The notes: generated by a model not told the origin, from the sequence alone. Shown: positions 48,027 through 59,009, counted from the stretch's first letter. The stretch is DNA of 64,000 bases from Thalassotalea sp. PS06 (GCF_007197775.1 NZ_CP041638.1:3348001-3412000), one strand, 5' to 3'. Made by a program: numbers and translations.

Positions 48027-48032
48027 TCCTTG

Positions 48033-49490
48033 TTATTTAGCCGGAATTGCCGCCAATACATCGACGAGCAATTGCCAGTAACGACCAACACTGGCGATAT
48101 CGACTTTCTCATCAGGAGAATGCGGGAATTTAATCGTCGGGCCAATCGATACCATATCCAAATGCGGATATTCGGTTTTAAATAATCCACACTCCAGCCC
48201 TGCATGGATCACCATGATTTTTGGCTCATACTCGAAACGCTCAACAAATACATCACGAACCGTGTTCATGATTTGCGAATCCGTGCTTGGTTTCCAGCCA
48301 GGATAAGCGCCAGAAAACGTCACTTCAACGCCAGCCAGATTGTAAACCGATGATAAAATCTCTTCCACCTGCGAACGGCCATCCTCATGCAAACTACGAA
48401 TCAAAGATAACACCACAAGTTTGTTGCCTTTCATACGTACCACACCAAGGTTGATTGAGGTTTCAACCACACCAGGCACATCGTCAGACATACGCAACAC
48501 ACCATTAGGGCTGGCATTCAATGCGTTCAGGATGGTTTGCTGACAATCTTTGGTCCACATCTGTTCGAAAGTTTCAGGTGAAATCAACAGCAAACAGATA
48601 TCCGGCTCAACAAGCGCTAAATTGCTTTTAATTTGCTGTTGGTGGGCGTCGATGAAAGCTTTAAATGCTTCAACCTGTGCGGTCGGAATAACCAGGCTAG
48701 TATTGGCTTCACGTGGGATCGCATTGCGAAGAGAGCCACCGTTTAATTCCGTTAATTGAATATCAAATTGATTCACCGCAAGGTTCAACAAGCGCACTAG
48801 CAACTTATTGGCGTTGGCTCGACCGGTATGAATATCAACACCTGAATGTCCGCCTTTAAGGCCTGAAACCGATAAGTTAAAAGACTGATATCCTGCAGGT
48901 ACCGGCTCCATCGTTAACGGGAATGTCGCGCTGGCGTCAACACCACCGGCACAGCCCATGTAGATTTCACCATCTTGTTCGGAATCGGTATTAATCAGAA
49001 TGTCACCTTCAAGCCAACCCGCTTTAAGGCCAAAAGCACCCGACATGCCGGCTTCTTCATCGATGGTAATAAGTAATTCTAATGGTCCATGGGGAACATC
49101 ATTGCTCGCCATCACCGCCATCGCCGATGCCAGGCCAATACCATTGTCAGCACCAAGGGTTGTGCCCTTCGCGGTTACCCATTCACCATCAACATAGGCT
49201 TCAATTGGATCGGTTAAAAAATCATGATCATTGTCGGCATTTTTTTGCGGCACCATATCCATATGTGCCTGTAGAATAACCCCAGGGCGGTCTTCCATGC
49301 CTTGCGTGGCTGGTTTTTTGATAAACAGGTTACCAACCTCGTCTTCTTTTACCTCTAGCCCCTGTTCTTTGGCCCATTGCTGGATCCATGCGGAGATCTT
49401 CTGTTCGTGCTTAGAAGGGTGAGGAATGGCACAAATATTTTCAAATATTTGCCAAAGAGGTTGCGGAGACAACTGCGCTAATGTCTTCAT
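48033..49490 (-). CDS. pepD: Aminoacyl-histidine dipeptidase (peptidase D)
   Basis: About 485 residues from ATG 49490 (GGAACC upstream); the frame continues to a TTG four codons earlier. M20 metallopeptidase: AHMDMVPQ (zinc His, catalytic Asp), GADNGIGLA (bridging Asp), DEEAGMSGA (general base Glu and zinc Glu), NTDSEQDG, and the C-terminal HAGLECGLF. The inserted dimerisation/lid domain is present (GGHSGVDIHTGRANA). Cytosolic di-zinc enzyme hydrolysing Xaa-His and other dipeptides. Confidence 0.96.
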   Translation of the reverse strand: MKTLAQLSPQPLWQIFENICAIPHPSKHEQKISAWIQQWAKEQGLEVKEDEVGNLFIKKPATQGMEDRPGVILQAHMDMVPQKNADNDHDFLTDPIEAYVDGEWVTAKGTTLGADNGIGLASAMAVMASNDVPHGPLELLITIDEEAGMSGAFGLKAGWLEGDILINTDSEQDGEIYMGCAGGVDASATFPLTMEPVPAGYQSFNLSVSGLKGGHSGVDIHTGRANANKLLVRLLNLAVNQFDIQLTELNGGSLRNAIPREANTSLVIPTAQVEAFKAFIDAHQQQIKSNLALVEPDICLLLISPETFEQMWTKDCQQTILNALNASPNGVLRMSDDVPGVVETSINLGVVRMKGNKLVVLSLIRSLHEDGRSQVEEILSSVYNLAGVEVTFSGAYPGWKPSTDSQIMNTVRDVFVERFEYEPKIMVIHAGLECGLFKTEYPHLDMVSIGPTIKFPHSPDEKVDIASVGRYWQLLVDVLAAIPAK

Positions 49491-49561
49491 GATTGGTTCC
49501 AATAGATTGATTAAAAGAAGAATATTTCCAGGATCTAATGACCTTTTAAAGTCAACAGTTC

Positions 49562-50146
49562 CTATCTATCCTGCATTAAAAACTGCCATTGCTCGGCAAA
49601 GCTATCGCTTGGCTTTTTCTCAAAACCTGAGCGCACGTATTGGTTAATTTTACCTTCGCAATACGCCAGTAGAATATTCGCCAATGCCGATTCGCTGATA
49701 GTAAATGCTTTGCCTTCTCGTAGCTTACGTTCGCGAATAATCTGTTTAAACTGAGTCTCCAGTTTTTCGAAAAACTGATGCACCCGAACACGTAGGCGTT
49801 CATTTTCACCCACTAGTGCATCACCAGCAAGAATACGACACATTCCAGGGTTGCGCTCAGCAAATACCAACACCACATGCATAATATGATGACAGCGGGT
49901 CAGCGTTTCTTTTTGCTCAGTCATAATCAGATTGATACGAGAAAAAATAGACTCTTCGATATATTCAATCAAGCCTTCGAACATTCTCGCTTTCGATGGA
50001 AAGTGACGATATAAAGCCGCTTCTGAAAAGCCGACTTCGGCGGCCAATTTAGCAGTAGTGATTCGTTGCCCTGGACTGGTTTCAAGCATATGCGCAAGAC
50101 ATTCAAGGATTTGTTGCCTGCGATTCGATTTTGGGTTTTCCGACAT
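49562..50146 (-). CDS. slmA: Nucleoid occlusion factor SlmA
   Basis: A 194-residue TetR-fold protein with HTH ([23 protein letters not shown], about 28-50) and the SlmA-specific C-terminal part ([16 protein letters not shown] block, [29 protein letters not shown]). Bound to chromosomal SlmA sites, it blocks FtsZ ring assembly over the nucleoid. Neighbour coaBC in the same orientation, 40 bases upstream, is the conserved arrangement. Confidence 0.96.
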   Translation of the reverse strand: MSENPKSNRRQQILECLAHMLETSPGQRITTAKLAAEVGFSEAALYRHFPSKARMFEGLIEYIEESIFSRINLIMTEQKETLTRCHHIMHVVLVFAERNPGMCRILAGDALVGENERLRVRVHQFFEKLETQFKQIIRERKLREGKAFTISESALANILLAYCEGKINQYVRSGFEKKPSDSFAEQWQFLMQDR

Positions 50147-50186
50147 AATTATTCTTATTTAGGTTAGTTAAACACAGCGCATCGTT

Positions 50187-51410
50187 TTAAGATGCATCCA
50201 GGGGGCTTTGATTGAACTTTTTCGCAATTTGCCCGACGAGCTGTCGAGCCAATTCCTGTTTACTGGTTAATGGCAACACCAGACTCCCGCCTGACCAGAA
50301 TATGGTCAATGCATTGGTATCACTGTTAAATCCATGACCCGGCGCAGATACATTGTTGGCGCAAATCATTTGTAAATTCTTCTTTTTTAGTTTGCCAAGA
50401 GCATACTCTTCGACGTTTTCCGTTTCCGCCGCAAAGCCAACGGTAAATGGCGCGTTTTCCAGAGCGGCAACACCTGCCACGATATCCGGATTTTTCTCCA
50501 GAACTAATTGCAACTGTTCTGTGGACTTCTTAATTTTCTGACTGGCAACTTCTGCGACTCGATAATCAGCGACAGCAGCACAAGCCACGAATACATCAGC
50601 GTGTTCTGCGTGTGCCATAGATTGTTCCTGCATTTGCAATGCGGTTTCAACATCAATTCTTTCGACACCCGTTGGCGTCGCTAATTTTACCGGTCCGGCG
50701 ATTAAATATACCTTGGCGCCAGCCAATTGTGCAGCCAGGGCAATTGCAAAGCCCATTTTTCCAGAGCTGTGATTGGAAATATAGCGTACCGGGTCCATTG
50801 GTTCCCGGGTTGGACCTGCGGTGATAACCCAGGTTTGTCCATCGAGTTCACCGGGTTTATTGGCGCCCGCGAAATAGTTGACGCAGTAACTACACAGCTC
50901 GGTAGGTTCAAGCATACGGCCGAAACCTACATCGCCACAAGCCTGTTCACCCTGGCCCGGTCCCCACACCAGATATCCTCGGGATTGCAATGAATCGACA
51001 TTGTTCTGGGTAACCTGGGTATGCCACATTTGTTGATTCATCGCTGGCGCAATGGCAATTGGCGCCGCGGTGGCTAAACAGATAGTGGTAAGTAAATCAT
51101 TGGCCATGCCCGCATTAAGGCGGGCAATGATGTCGGCACTGGCTGGGGCAATTAAAATCAGGTCTGCCCATTTAGCCAGCTCAATGTGTCCCATGCCAGC
51201 TTCAGCCTCCGGATCCAACAAACTATCGGATACCGGATTACCAGACACGGCTTGCAGCGTAAGAGGGGTGATAAACGCCTTGCCGCCTTCGCTCATGACT
51301 ACTCGGACGTTAGCTCCCTGCTCTTTCAGTCTACGGATCAAATCCGCACTTTTATAAGCAGCGATCCCGCCACTAACGCCAACGACAATATTTTTATCGG
51401 TTAATTGCAT
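50187..51410 (-). CDS. coaBC: Bifunctional phosphopantothenoylcysteine decarboxylase / synthase
   Basis: A 407-residue fusion. The N-terminal flavin-dependent CoaC domain has [31 protein letters not shown] and the active-site Cys in [13 protein letters not shown]; the C-terminal CoaB domain has [36 protein letters not shown] and LEKNPDIV, needed to couple cysteine to 4'-phosphopantothenate with CTP. Two steps of CoA synthesis; coaX (30384) and coaD (54541) are also in this window. Divergent from radC. Confidence 0.97.
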   Translation of the reverse strand: MQLTDKNIVVGVSGGIAAYKSADLIRRLKEQGANVRVVMSEGGKAFITPLTLQAVSGNPVSDSLLDPEAEAGMGHIELAKWADLILIAPASADIIARLNAGMANDLLTTICLATAAPIAIAPAMNQQMWHTQVTQNNVDSLQSRGYLVWGPGQGEQACGDVGFGRMLEPTELCSYCVNYFAGANKPGELDGQTWVITAGPTREPMDPVRYISNHSSGKMGFAIALAAQLAGAKVYLIAGPVKLATPTGVERIDVETALQMQEQSMAHAEHADVFVACAAVADYRVAEVASQKIKKSTEQLQLVLEKNPDIVAGVAALENAPFTVGFAAETENVEEYALGKLKKKNLQMICANNVSAPGHGFNSDTNALTIFWSGGSLVLPLTSKQELARQLVGQIAKKFNQSPLDAS

Positions 51411-51562
51411 TGCAACCTGCTAGTTTTAGCTTAAAAAGGAACCCTTCAGGTTCCTGTGTAATAGGTTATTTTAATCCTGTCCTTGAGATGTTAGCAAGTA
51501 CCAACCCACGGTGAAAAAGCAACCAGGTAAATATTTTTAACGAGAAATGGATATTCACGCAG

Positions 51563-52234
51563 ATGATTAAACAGCTTCCGGATGCCGAACGGCCACGTGA
51601 AAAACTGCTGATGAGAGGCACGGACATCCTTACTGACAGTGAGTTATTGGCGCTAATCTTTCAAACTGGCAGTCGTCACACCGATGTAATGACACTTTCG
51701 CAAAACCTAATTAAGCGCTTTGGTTGCTTACAGGCACTATTTGCTGCCGACAAGCAGCAATTTTGCCAAACGTCTGGAGCGGGACCCGCAAAATATGCAC
51801 AATTACAAGCCTGCCTGACATTGATACAGCGATTGCTTCAAGAACCATTAACTCAGCGACAGGCGCTGCAAAGCTCCACTCAAACCAAACATTTTTTAAT
51901 TAGCGCTTTAAAACTCGAACCCCATGAGGTGTTCGCGGTTCTGTTTCTTGATAACCAGCATCGAATCATTCGCTTTGAGAAAATGTTTTACGGCACCATA
52001 GATGCAGCAACGGTTTATCCCCGGGTTATTGTTGAACATGCCCTTAACCTCGGAAGTTGCGCTGTAATATTAAGCCATAACCACCCTTCCGGAATCGTAA
52101 AACCCAGCCTTGCGGATAAACAAATCACCCAACGATTGATTAAAGCTCTGGGGTTAATCGACATCAGAGTTCTGGATCATATTATTGTAGCCGGACATTT
52201 AACCTATTCATTTGCAGAATGTGGCGATCTCTAG
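51563..52234 (+). CDS. radC: RadC family JAB/MPN domain protein
   Basis: A 223-residue RadC: N-terminal helix-hairpin-helix part (ERPREKLLMRGTDILTDSEL) and C-terminal JAB domain with the metal motif SHNHPSG ... D (the Asp in SLADKQ) and the upstream Glu in LEPHEVF. Once called a DNA repair protein, its role is unresolved. Between coaBC and rpmB, the standard position. Confidence 0.94.
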   Translation: MIKQLPDAERPREKLLMRGTDILTDSELLALIFQTGSRHTDVMTLSQNLIKRFGCLQALFAADKQQFCQTSGAGPAKYAQLQACLTLIQRLLQEPLTQRQALQSSTQTKHFLISALKLEPHEVFAVLFLDNQHRIIRFEKMFYGTIDAATVYPRVIVEHALNLGSCAVILSHNHPSGIVKPSLADKQITQRLIKALGLIDIRVLDHIIVAGHLTYSFAECGDL

Positions 52235-52398
52235 CGAGCTTTTGCAGCAAAGATTTACAATAGGTTTACAGCAAACGGAAGAATCCGCACTAATTCGCTA
52301 ATAATTGTTCAAAACTAAGGATTTTGGTTTTGGTTTCCGAAAAAGATCAGTATAATCGCGCCACCAGCAACAAACGTCTATTTTATAGGCGATAAAGC

Positions 52399-52427
52399 TT
52401 GAATATTAGAAATCGCGCCTGTATAAT
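52399..52427 (+). promoter_or_regulatory. Promoter of rpmB-rpmG
   Basis: TTGAAT-N17-TATAAT (perfect -10) with expected start near 52434, 76 bases before rpmB. Another TATAAT at 52351-52356 may be a second start. Confidence 0.72.
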
Positions 52428-52509
52428 CTGCGGCCTTTTTCAGGATCCCGTAGGCGACGGCCTGGGGAGAAACATAGCTCGAGCTGAAATATTTTTTGGA
52501 GTGACTCAA

Positions 52510-52746
52510 ATGTCTAAAGTTTGCCAAGTAACCGGCAAAAAACCGATGGTAGGTAACAACCGCTCTCACGCGATGAATGCTACTCGTCGTCGTTTTTTAC
52601 CAAACCTACAAACTCACCGTTTCTGGGTTGAAAGCGAAAACCGCTTTGTTAAATTACGCGTAACACCTAAAGGTATGCGTATTATCGATAAAAATGGTAT
52701 CGATTCTGTATTAGCAGACATCCGTGCCCGTGGCGAAAAAATCTAA
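52510..52746 (+). CDS. rpmB: 50S ribosomal protein L28
   Basis: A 78-residue L28 ([40 protein letters not shown]). The ATG at 52510 has GGAGTG upstream; the frame is open for 37 codons before it, but that part is leader. rpmG follows 11 bases later. Confidence 0.97.
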   Translation: MSKVCQVTGKKPMVGNNRSHAMNATRRRFLPNLQTHRFWVESENRFVKLRVTPKGMRIIDKNGIDSVLADIRARGEKI

Positions 52747-52757
52747 GGAACTGAACC

Positions 52758-52913
52758 ATGCGTGATAAAATCCGTTTAGTTTCATCTGCAGGTACTGGTC
52801 ATTTTTATACAACTGACAAGAATAAAAAGACCATGCCAGAGAAGATGGAAATCAAAAAGTTTGATCCTAAAGCTCGCAAGCATGTGATCTACAAAGAAGC
52901 TAAAATCAAGTAA
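52758..52913 (+). CDS. rpmG: 50S ribosomal protein L33
   Basis: A 51-residue L33 ([40 protein letters not shown]). It has no cysteines, so it is the zinc-free form of L33. AAGGAA before the ATG. Co-transcribed with rpmB and followed by a strong terminator. Confidence 0.97.
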   Translation: MRDKIRLVSSAGTGHFYTTDKNKKTMPEKMEIKKFDPKARKHVIYKEAKIK

Positions 52914-52927
52914 TTGATACTTCATTT

Positions 52928-52956
52928 AAAAAAACCCGGCAATGCCGGGTTTTTTA
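52928..52956 (+). terminator. Terminator of rpmB-rpmG
   Basis: ACCCGGC-AAT-GCCGGGT with A-run before and T6 after. Confidence 0.92.
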
Positions 52957-53099
52957 TTATCTAATTCTCAACCTCATCGTGTTATCTGATGATCATTCCC
53001 TAACCTGGCCAGTTAAAAGACGGCCGTAATTTGCCTATCAACTTTGCAAATGCTGCTAAAAACGCATATGGTTTTGCCACATTCCAATAATAAAAACTC

Positions 53100-53597
53100 A
53101 TGAATATGTTTAAAAAGATTACCCTATTAGCTATTGCCCTGTTATTAAGCGCCTGTTCCCTGGATGAAGAAGCCTCCGCCTTAGCGGCAAATGGCGAACA
53201 ACCGAAAGTATGGGTATTTGCCCAGTTTAACGTCGTTGAGGAAGGTGACGAACTGGAATCCTACTACTATTATGCGCAAATCAGCCGGGCTATTTATCAG
53301 CAAATTAGTCAAAACCAACTTAACTCCGGCTTTATTCTTTTGGAAAATGTAAAATATTGGGGAAACGGCGACGTCATTCATGATTATAAAGACATCGAAA
53401 ACGCCGGTGAGTTAGTGTTTCGTATTGAAGATATCGCCAAATTAGATCGCGTCAATGTCGAGCCTGAAGTTGGCGTTGGTTATGAGCAATTCGAAGAGAA
53501 GCAGTCCAAAAGTCGGGTAGAAAATACCACGTCAGAGGAAGATAATTCTGAAATAGAAAGCGCAAACAAGTCTGAAACGAACTCGGAAGACAAATAA
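53100..53597 (+). CDS. Hypothetical acidic lipoprotein
   Basis: A 165-residue protein starting MNMFKKITLLAIALLLSAC, with lipobox Cys19 followed by Ser (outer-membrane type). The middle (VWVFAQFNVVEEGDELESYY; NVKYWGNGDVIHDYKDIENA) looks like one small mixed alpha/beta domain; the last 45 residues are Glu/Ser/Asn-rich and probably disordered. No family recognised. Ends 33 bases before mutM and may share its transcript; three GTATCTA-like heptamers lie in the gap. Confidence 0.72.
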   Translation: MNMFKKITLLAIALLLSACSLDEEASALAANGEQPKVWVFAQFNVVEEGDELESYYYYAQISRAIYQQISQNQLNSGFILLENVKYWGNGDVIHDYKDIENAGELVFRIEDIAKLDRVNVEPEVGVGYEQFEEKQSKSRVENTTSEEDNSEIESANKSETNSEDK

Positions 53598-53630
53598 ACT
53601 GTATCTAGTATCTAGTATCTAAATAAAATT

Positions 53631-54446
53631 ATGCCTGAATTACCTGAAGTCGAAGTTTGCCGTCAAGGCATTAAACCACACGTGTTAAATCAAAACGTTA
53701 GCAAAGTTATCGTGCGCAATAGACAAATGCGCTGGCCAGTATCCGACGATATCGAGGATATTGAAGGCGAAAAGATAGTCGCCGTCGAGCGTCGAGCTAA
53801 ATACCTGTTACTGAAAACGGCGAAAGGGACTTTGTTACTGCACTTAGGTATGTCAGGTACCATTCGGGTAATCGATGCAACGTTGCCGCTGAAAAAACAT
53901 GACCACTTTGATCTAGTGCTCGATTCCGGGAAAGCATTGCGCCTAAACGACCCAAGACGCTTTGGAGCGATATTGTGGCTCACAGAAACAGTGGCAGAGC
54001 ATCCCTTGCTGTCTGAACTTGGTCCAGAACCTTTGACCGATGATTTTCCTCAGGGACACCTGTTTGAAAAATCACGCAATAAATCGGTGCCGGTAAAAAC
54101 CTTTATCATGAATAACCACGTCGTTGTCGGGGTTGGTAATATTTATGCCAATGAATCCCTGTTCCAGGCAGGCATTCGACCGACAACACCTGCCGGAAAA
54201 ATCAGCCGCAAACGATATGATGCATTAACGCTGATAATCAAAGATGTATTAGCGAAAGCCATTAAACAAGGTGGAACCACTCTAAAAGACTTTACTCAGT
54301 CTGATGGCAAGCCCGGATATTTTGCCCAGGAATTACAGGTTTATGGCCGCGGCGGCGAAGACTGTGTAGTCTGCGGCAGCACCTTAAAAGAGATTAAGCA
54401 AGGTGGCAGGGCGACGGTTTATTGCCCAAAATGCCAGGCGAGATAG
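53631..54446 (+). CDS. mutM: Formamidopyrimidine-DNA glycosylase
   Basis: A 271-residue Fpg. The N-terminal MPELPEVE supplies the Pro nucleophile and Glu3; Lys in the RRAKYLLL loop; H2TH region [19 protein letters not shown]-terminal zinc finger [20 protein letters not shown] then CPKC. It excises 8-oxoguanine and formamidopyrimidines. Its usual partner coaD lies convergently downstream across a large palindrome. Confidence 0.97.
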   Translation: MPELPEVEVCRQGIKPHVLNQNVSKVIVRNRQMRWPVSDDIEDIEGEKIVAVERRAKYLLLKTAKGTLLLHLGMSGTIRVIDATLPLKKHDHFDLVLDSGKALRLNDPRRFGAILWLTETVAEHPLLSELGPEPLTDDFPQGHLFEKSRNKSVPVKTFIMNNHVVVGVGNIYANESLFQAGIRPTTPAGKISRKRYDALTLIIKDVLAKAIKQGGTTLKDFTQSDGKPGYFAQELQVYGRGGEDCVVCGSTLKEIKQGGRATVYCPKCQAR

Positions 54447-54454
54447 ATTAAACA

Positions 54455-54502
54455 ATCAAGAGGTCAGAGTCGTTGAAATATCAACAACTCTGACCTCTTG
54501 AT
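54455..54502. terminator. 48-bp near-perfect palindrome between mutM and coaD
   Basis: Arms of 22 bases (ATCAAGAGGTCAGAGT on the left, ACTCTGACCTCTTGAT on the right) with one mismatch around a 4-base loop AATA. No T-run, so it may be a strong bidirectional stop or an RNA end-stabilising hairpin. Confidence 0.55.
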
Positions 54503-54540
54503 GTGATTATTGGGTTGGGATTGGCCTGGGATTGGCTTAG

Positions 54541-55047
<507 letters not shown>

Positions 55048-55221
55048 TCAACAGGAATATTAAGCTCATTGTAACTGTGGATTTACGCAAAGCAAAGTAA
55101 TCTTAAAACTCGCTTAAAGTAAATACTCAAAAAATTTCACTTTTGTCGGAATTAAGGTGTATGATGTCAAAATTCGAACAATTTGAGTATAGCAAGCGGC
55201 ATCAGCAGGATTTTGAAGGGA

Positions 55222-55884
55222 ATGAAAACAAGAGACAAAATCATCCACGCCAGCATTGAACTGTTCAATGAGCAAGGCGAGCGTAATATCACGACCAATC
55301 ATATTGCGGCACATCTGGGTATAAGTCCCGGCAACCTTTATTATCATTTTCGTAATAAAGAGGACATTATCTCTGCCATCTACGCCGAATATGCCGATGA
55401 CCTAATCTCTCAATTCGAACGCTTATCCGACACCGAGAACCCTCTGGATTCAATTCTTAAATACATGGATATTGTATTTCAGTTGATCTCTAAGTTCCGT
55501 TTCTTCTACTCAAATTTGCCTGTTCTGCTTAGCAAAAACCCGTCTCTTAAAAAGCGCTACTCGGAAATTCAGCGAGAAATCATCAAGAAAGTGTCCAGCA
55601 TGTTGGTATCATTAAATGAAGCCGATATGTTAAGCATCAAGGAAGACGAGCTGGACGACTTAACCTGCTTGCTACGAATCACCACCACCTTCTGGTTGAG
55701 TTACCTGCAAACTCAGCATGATGAACCAAAAATCGACGATGCGGCCTTGTATCAGGGTCTGTTAAAGATCTTTGCCTTGTTAAGTCCATACGTGACTGAC
55801 CATGCCCGCGAAGAATTTGAGAAAGCTCGCGGCCATTATCAGCAATTAGAACAACAAGCTGCAGAAGCGGCTGTACCTGCCTGA
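55222..55884 (+). CDS. TetR/AcrR family regulator
   Basis: About 220 residues from ATG 55222 (the frame opens at TTG 55183). N-terminal HTH: KIIHASIELFNEQGERNITT, then IAAHLGISPGNLYYHFRNK. The ligand domain (60-215) is helical, with an aromatic-rich part (FQLISKFRFFYSNLPVLL) as in regulators that sense lipids or fatty acyl compounds. It is divergent from coaD with about 180 bases between; the target is unknown. Confidence 0.85.
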   Translation: MKTRDKIIHASIELFNEQGERNITTNHIAAHLGISPGNLYYHFRNKEDIISAIYAEYADDLISQFERLSDTENPLDSILKYMDIVFQLISKFRFFYSNLPVLLSKNPSLKKRYSEIQREIIKKVSSMLVSLNEADMLSIKEDELDDLTCLLRITTTFWLSYLQTQHDEPKIDDAALYQGLLKIFALLSPYVTDHAREEFEKARGHYQQLEQQAAEAAVPA

Positions 55885-55891
55885 TAGGAGC

Positions 55892-56644
55892 CTAAACGGT
55901 TTTAGCGCGCTGATATCCCTTAATCAGCGCCTGCCAATCACTTTCCTGCCATTGAAAGCCATCAAGGCGACCAAGCTCTTTACGAAACGAGCGCAATAGT
56001 CTTTCAAGATTCTGCTGACACCAGGTTCCCATCGGGTCTTTAATTTTGCCCTGGTCAAAATCGATAACCCATACTTTTCCCTGATCATCCAACATAATGT
56101 TGTGACAGTTTAAATCGTGATGGAAAATGCCCTGCTGGTGAAAGGAAAATATTACCGCGCCAATCTCTTGCCACTGTTCAGCCCTCAACGGGCCTTGTAA
56201 CAAACAAGCAACCAAATCTTTGGCATTAGCAATTAATCCGGTAAGGATATCGGCGCGATAACTCAACCCGCTTCTGGTAATACGAAAACCTACGGGTTTA
56301 GGAGCTGGTAATTGCAGCCCCTGTAAATGTTCGAGTAGCTGAAACTCCTGAGCCGCCCGGGTTTTCATAACCGAGGTATAGAAATAACTGTCATGGATAA
56401 GCTTACCCACCAGACCGCCTCGATAATAATGCCGCAATACTAAGTTTTGATCATGGTGCTTTACAAAATAAGTGGTACCACGCCCGGTGGCCGTTCCGGT
56501 CACTGCGTTTTTATCCTGCCAATGACTACCTGAAAACATATCTGGGTCAAAATCCACTAAAATGTCTTGATGATAGACACACGTAACTGCGCCTTGTTGA
56601 TAAAGATTTAATGAGGATTGTTTTACAAATGTCTGCAGGTTCAA
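55892..56644 (-). CDS. kdkA: 3-deoxy-D-manno-octulosonic acid (KDO) kinase
   Basis: A 250-residue kinase-fold protein of the KdkA/WaaP class: catalytic loop HHDLNCHNIMLD, metal site VIDFDQG, glycine-rich loop near TGRGTTYFVK, and YYRGGLVGKLIHDSYFY. KdkA phosphorylates the first KDO of lipid A-KDO, used where only one KDO is present. The start is TTG 56644 (AAGG upstream), judged from the family N-terminus. Divergent from the heptosyltransferase gene, with waaA nearby. Confidence 0.92.
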   Translation of the reverse strand: MNLQTFVKQSSLNLYQQGAVTCVYHQDILVDFDPDMFSGSHWQDKNAVTGTATGRGTTYFVKHHDQNLVLRHYYRGGLVGKLIHDSYFYTSVMKTRAAQEFQLLEHLQGLQLPAPKPVGFRITRSGLSYRADILTGLIANAKDLVACLLQGPLRAEQWQEIGAVIFSFHQQGIFHHDLNCHNIMLDDQGKVWVIDFDQGKIKDPMGTWCQQNLERLLRSFRKELGRLDGFQWQESDWQALIKGYQRAKTV

Positions 56645-56702
56645 GATAATAAGCCTTCATTTTGTATGTAGACCATGCGGTCTTTGTTAGCGGATTTCAA
56701 TT

Positions 56703-57743
56703 ATGGCAGAGCAGTTTCCCAATCTAAAATCTCTTTGTATTCTGAGGTTATCCGCTATCGGTGACGTCTGTCACGCCGTAGCTATGGTACAACAAATCCA
56801 AAAACACTATCCAGAAATAAAAATCACCTGGGTTCTGGGTAAAGTCGAACATCGACTGCTTCAGGATTTGCCCGGCGTTGAGTTTATCATTTTCGATAAA
56901 TCGAAGGGATGGCGAGGTTATCAGGAGTTACGAACGCAAATGCGAGACCGGGCATTTGACGTGTTATTGCATATGCAGGTCGCCCTTCGCGCCAGTATCG
57001 CCAGCCTGTTTATCCCAGCAACCACCAGAATCGGCTTTGACAAAGTTCGCGCCAAAGAAGGTCAGTGGCTGTTCACTAATAAAACCGTAGAAGTGCAACA
57101 ACAACCACATGTACTTGATGGATTCCTGGCATTTGCCAGAGCGCTTGGCATCGAAACCGAAGCTCCCCATTGGCTGATGCCCCATGGAGAACAGGATCAA
57201 GCTTTTGTCGCTGAACATATCGGCAACGAGAAATATGCCGTCATCTCACCAGCAGCCAGTAAAGCCGAACGTAACTGGACTGAGCAAGGCTATGCGCAGG
57301 TAGCAGACTATCTCACAACCCTGGGATACCAGGTGGTTCTATGTGGTGGACCGGCGCCGCTGGAAATCGAATTGGCCAAAGCAATTACAAAGCATTGTAA
57401 ACAACCGCCGCTAAATCTGGTTGGCAAAACATCGCTGAAAGAAATGTTAGCTGTTCTGGAAAACGCGGAATTAGTGGTTGCTCCGGACACTGGCCCTGCA
57501 CACATGGCGGTAACGGTAAATACGCCCGTAATTGGTCTGTATGCACACTCTAATCCACAGCGAACAGGTCCATATTTGTATCGCGACAATGTAGTAAGTG
57601 TTTACCAACAGGCAATAGAGCAACAACAGGGGAAACCGTTGGCGCAGATCCCATTCGGTACCCGAGCAAAAGGCGAGCTAATGCATTTGATCTCTTTTGA
57701 TATGGTAAAAGCTCAAATCGATAAACTGTTACAGATTAATTAG
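56703..57743 (+). CDS. Glycosyltransferase family 9 (LPS heptosyltransferase-like)
   Basis: A 346-residue GT9 enzyme: N-terminal Rossmann part LCILRLSAIGDVCHAVAMVQ, middle linker, and donor-binding half with SPAASKAERNW, VVLCGGPAPLEIELA and the GT9 signature APDTGPAHMAVT. Best compared with heptosyltransferase I (WaaC) or a related inner-core transferase. The last 15 bases overlap waaA tail to tail. Confidence 0.9.
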   Translation: MAEQFPNLKSLCILRLSAIGDVCHAVAMVQQIQKHYPEIKITWVLGKVEHRLLQDLPGVEFIIFDKSKGWRGYQELRTQMRDRAFDVLLHMQVALRASIASLFIPATTRIGFDKVRAKEGQWLFTNKTVEVQQQPHVLDGFLAFARALGIETEAPHWLMPHGEQDQAFVAEHIGNEKYAVISPAASKAERNWTEQGYAQVADYLTTLGYQVVLCGGPAPLEIELAKAITKHCKQPPLNLVGKTSLKEMLAVLENAELVVAPDTGPAHMAVTVNTPVIGLYAHSNPQRTGPYLYRDNVVSVYQQAIEQQQGKPLAQIPFGTRAKGELMHLISFDMVKAQIDKLLQIN

Positions 57744-59009
57744 TTGTTCGATTTCAGCCTGAGTGCGTTTCGCCGCGCCCTGATTTTTTGCCAATAGCAG
57801 CTGCGCATTTTGCCCTAATGATTTAGCTTCGTCTCTGGCACCCAATAAGTGTTGCAACTGGTGCTGCAGCTGCTGATTACTTTCAAGCTGAACAATGCCC
57901 TCGGCGCGCAACAACTGCTCACAGACATCTGTAAAGTTCACCATATTAGGGCCAACAATAATAGGTTTGCTAAACAGTGCTGGCTCTAACGGGTTATGAC
58001 CACCAACGTCAAAAAAGCTTCCTGCAACCACACAGATATCAGCAATACCGTAGAAAGCCAATAACTCTCCTAAGGTATCCACCAGCCAAACATCGGTCTG
58101 CTCATTGATTTCATCATTTTGAGAACGCCGGGCAACCGAAAGCCCTTGTTGTTGACATAAATCCTGAACTTTATCGAAACGTTCAGGATGCCTTGGCACA
58201 ATCGCAAGCAGCAAATCAGGATATAGCTCTTTTACTTCCATAAAAGCTTTAAGAATCAGAGATTCTTCCCCTTGATGGGTGCTACCGGCAACAATCACTC
58301 TATGGTTGGCAATATGCAATTTACGTAACTCATCGACTTTATTTTCAAGTGCTTCGGTTAAATGAATGTCATATTTCAAATTACCACTGTGACTGACGCG
58401 CTCGGGGATCGCCCCAAGCGAGATAAACCGATCGCGATTTTCTTCACTTTGCGCCAGAACTCGATGGAATTTTTTCAATGCGGGGCTGATTAACCACCTC
58501 AGCTTTTGGTAACTACCCAGAGATTTCTGGGACAAACGGGCATTTATCAACAGTAAAGGAATTTTTCGGCGCTGGCTACTATGAATCAGTTGCGGCCACA
58601 ATTCTGTTTCCATCAGGATAAGTAACTTGGGTTTAAGGCGAGACAGGAAGAGGTTTACGCTAAGCAAGTTATCCAGCGGAATGTAACAATGCTGGACACG
58701 CTCGCCAAATTGCTTTTTAACCTGTGCAGAACCGGTCGGTGTGAAGGTGGTAATCGTCAGCGGCATCTGCGGATAAGAGGACAAAATCCCTTCAACCACG
58801 GGCTTTATCGCCATGACTTCACCAACGCTTGCGGCATGAAGAATGATGCCACCTTTGCGCATATCAACAACCCAGCCCAACCGCTCAGATAGTCGCTGTC
58901 GATAAGCAATTTGCTTACGCGAGCGAATCAATAACGCCAGCAACAAAACAGGCAGGAGCAACAATGAAATTAGTTGATATATCAGTAAAGAAATCAAACG
59001 GCTATCCAA
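57729..59009 (-). CDS. waaA: 3-deoxy-D-manno-octulosonic acid transferase
   Basis: A 426-residue KDO transferase. N-terminal membrane anchor (about 5-28), AYRQRLSERLG, the acceptor-site Glu in HAASVGEVMA, LMETELWPQLI, SGNLKYDI, AGSTHQGEE, and the C-terminal donor site GSFFDVGGHNPLEPA. It adds KDO to lipid IVA; with a KDO kinase next door it is likely monofunctional (inference). No ATG exists near the family N-terminus, so the TTG at 59009 is taken. Confidence 0.94.
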   Translation of the reverse strand: MDSRLISLLIYQLISLLLLPVLLLALLIRSRKQIAYRQRLSERLGWVVDMRKGGIILHAASVGEVMAIKPVVEGILSSYPQMPLTITTFTPTGSAQVKKQFGERVQHCYIPLDNLLSVNLFLSRLKPKLLILMETELWPQLIHSSQRRKIPLLLINARLSQKSLGSYQKLRWLISPALKKFHRVLAQSEENRDRFISLGAIPERVSHSGNLKYDIHLTEALENKVDELRKLHIANHRVIVAGSTHQGEESLILKAFMEVKELYPDLLLAIVPRHPERFDKVQDLCQQQGLSVARRSQNDEINEQTDVWLVDTLGELLAFYGIADICVVAGSFFDVGGHNPLEPALFSKPIIVGPNMVNFTDVCEQLLRAEGIVQLESNQQLQHQLQHLLGARDEAKSLGQNAQLLLAKNQGAAKRTQAEIEQLINL

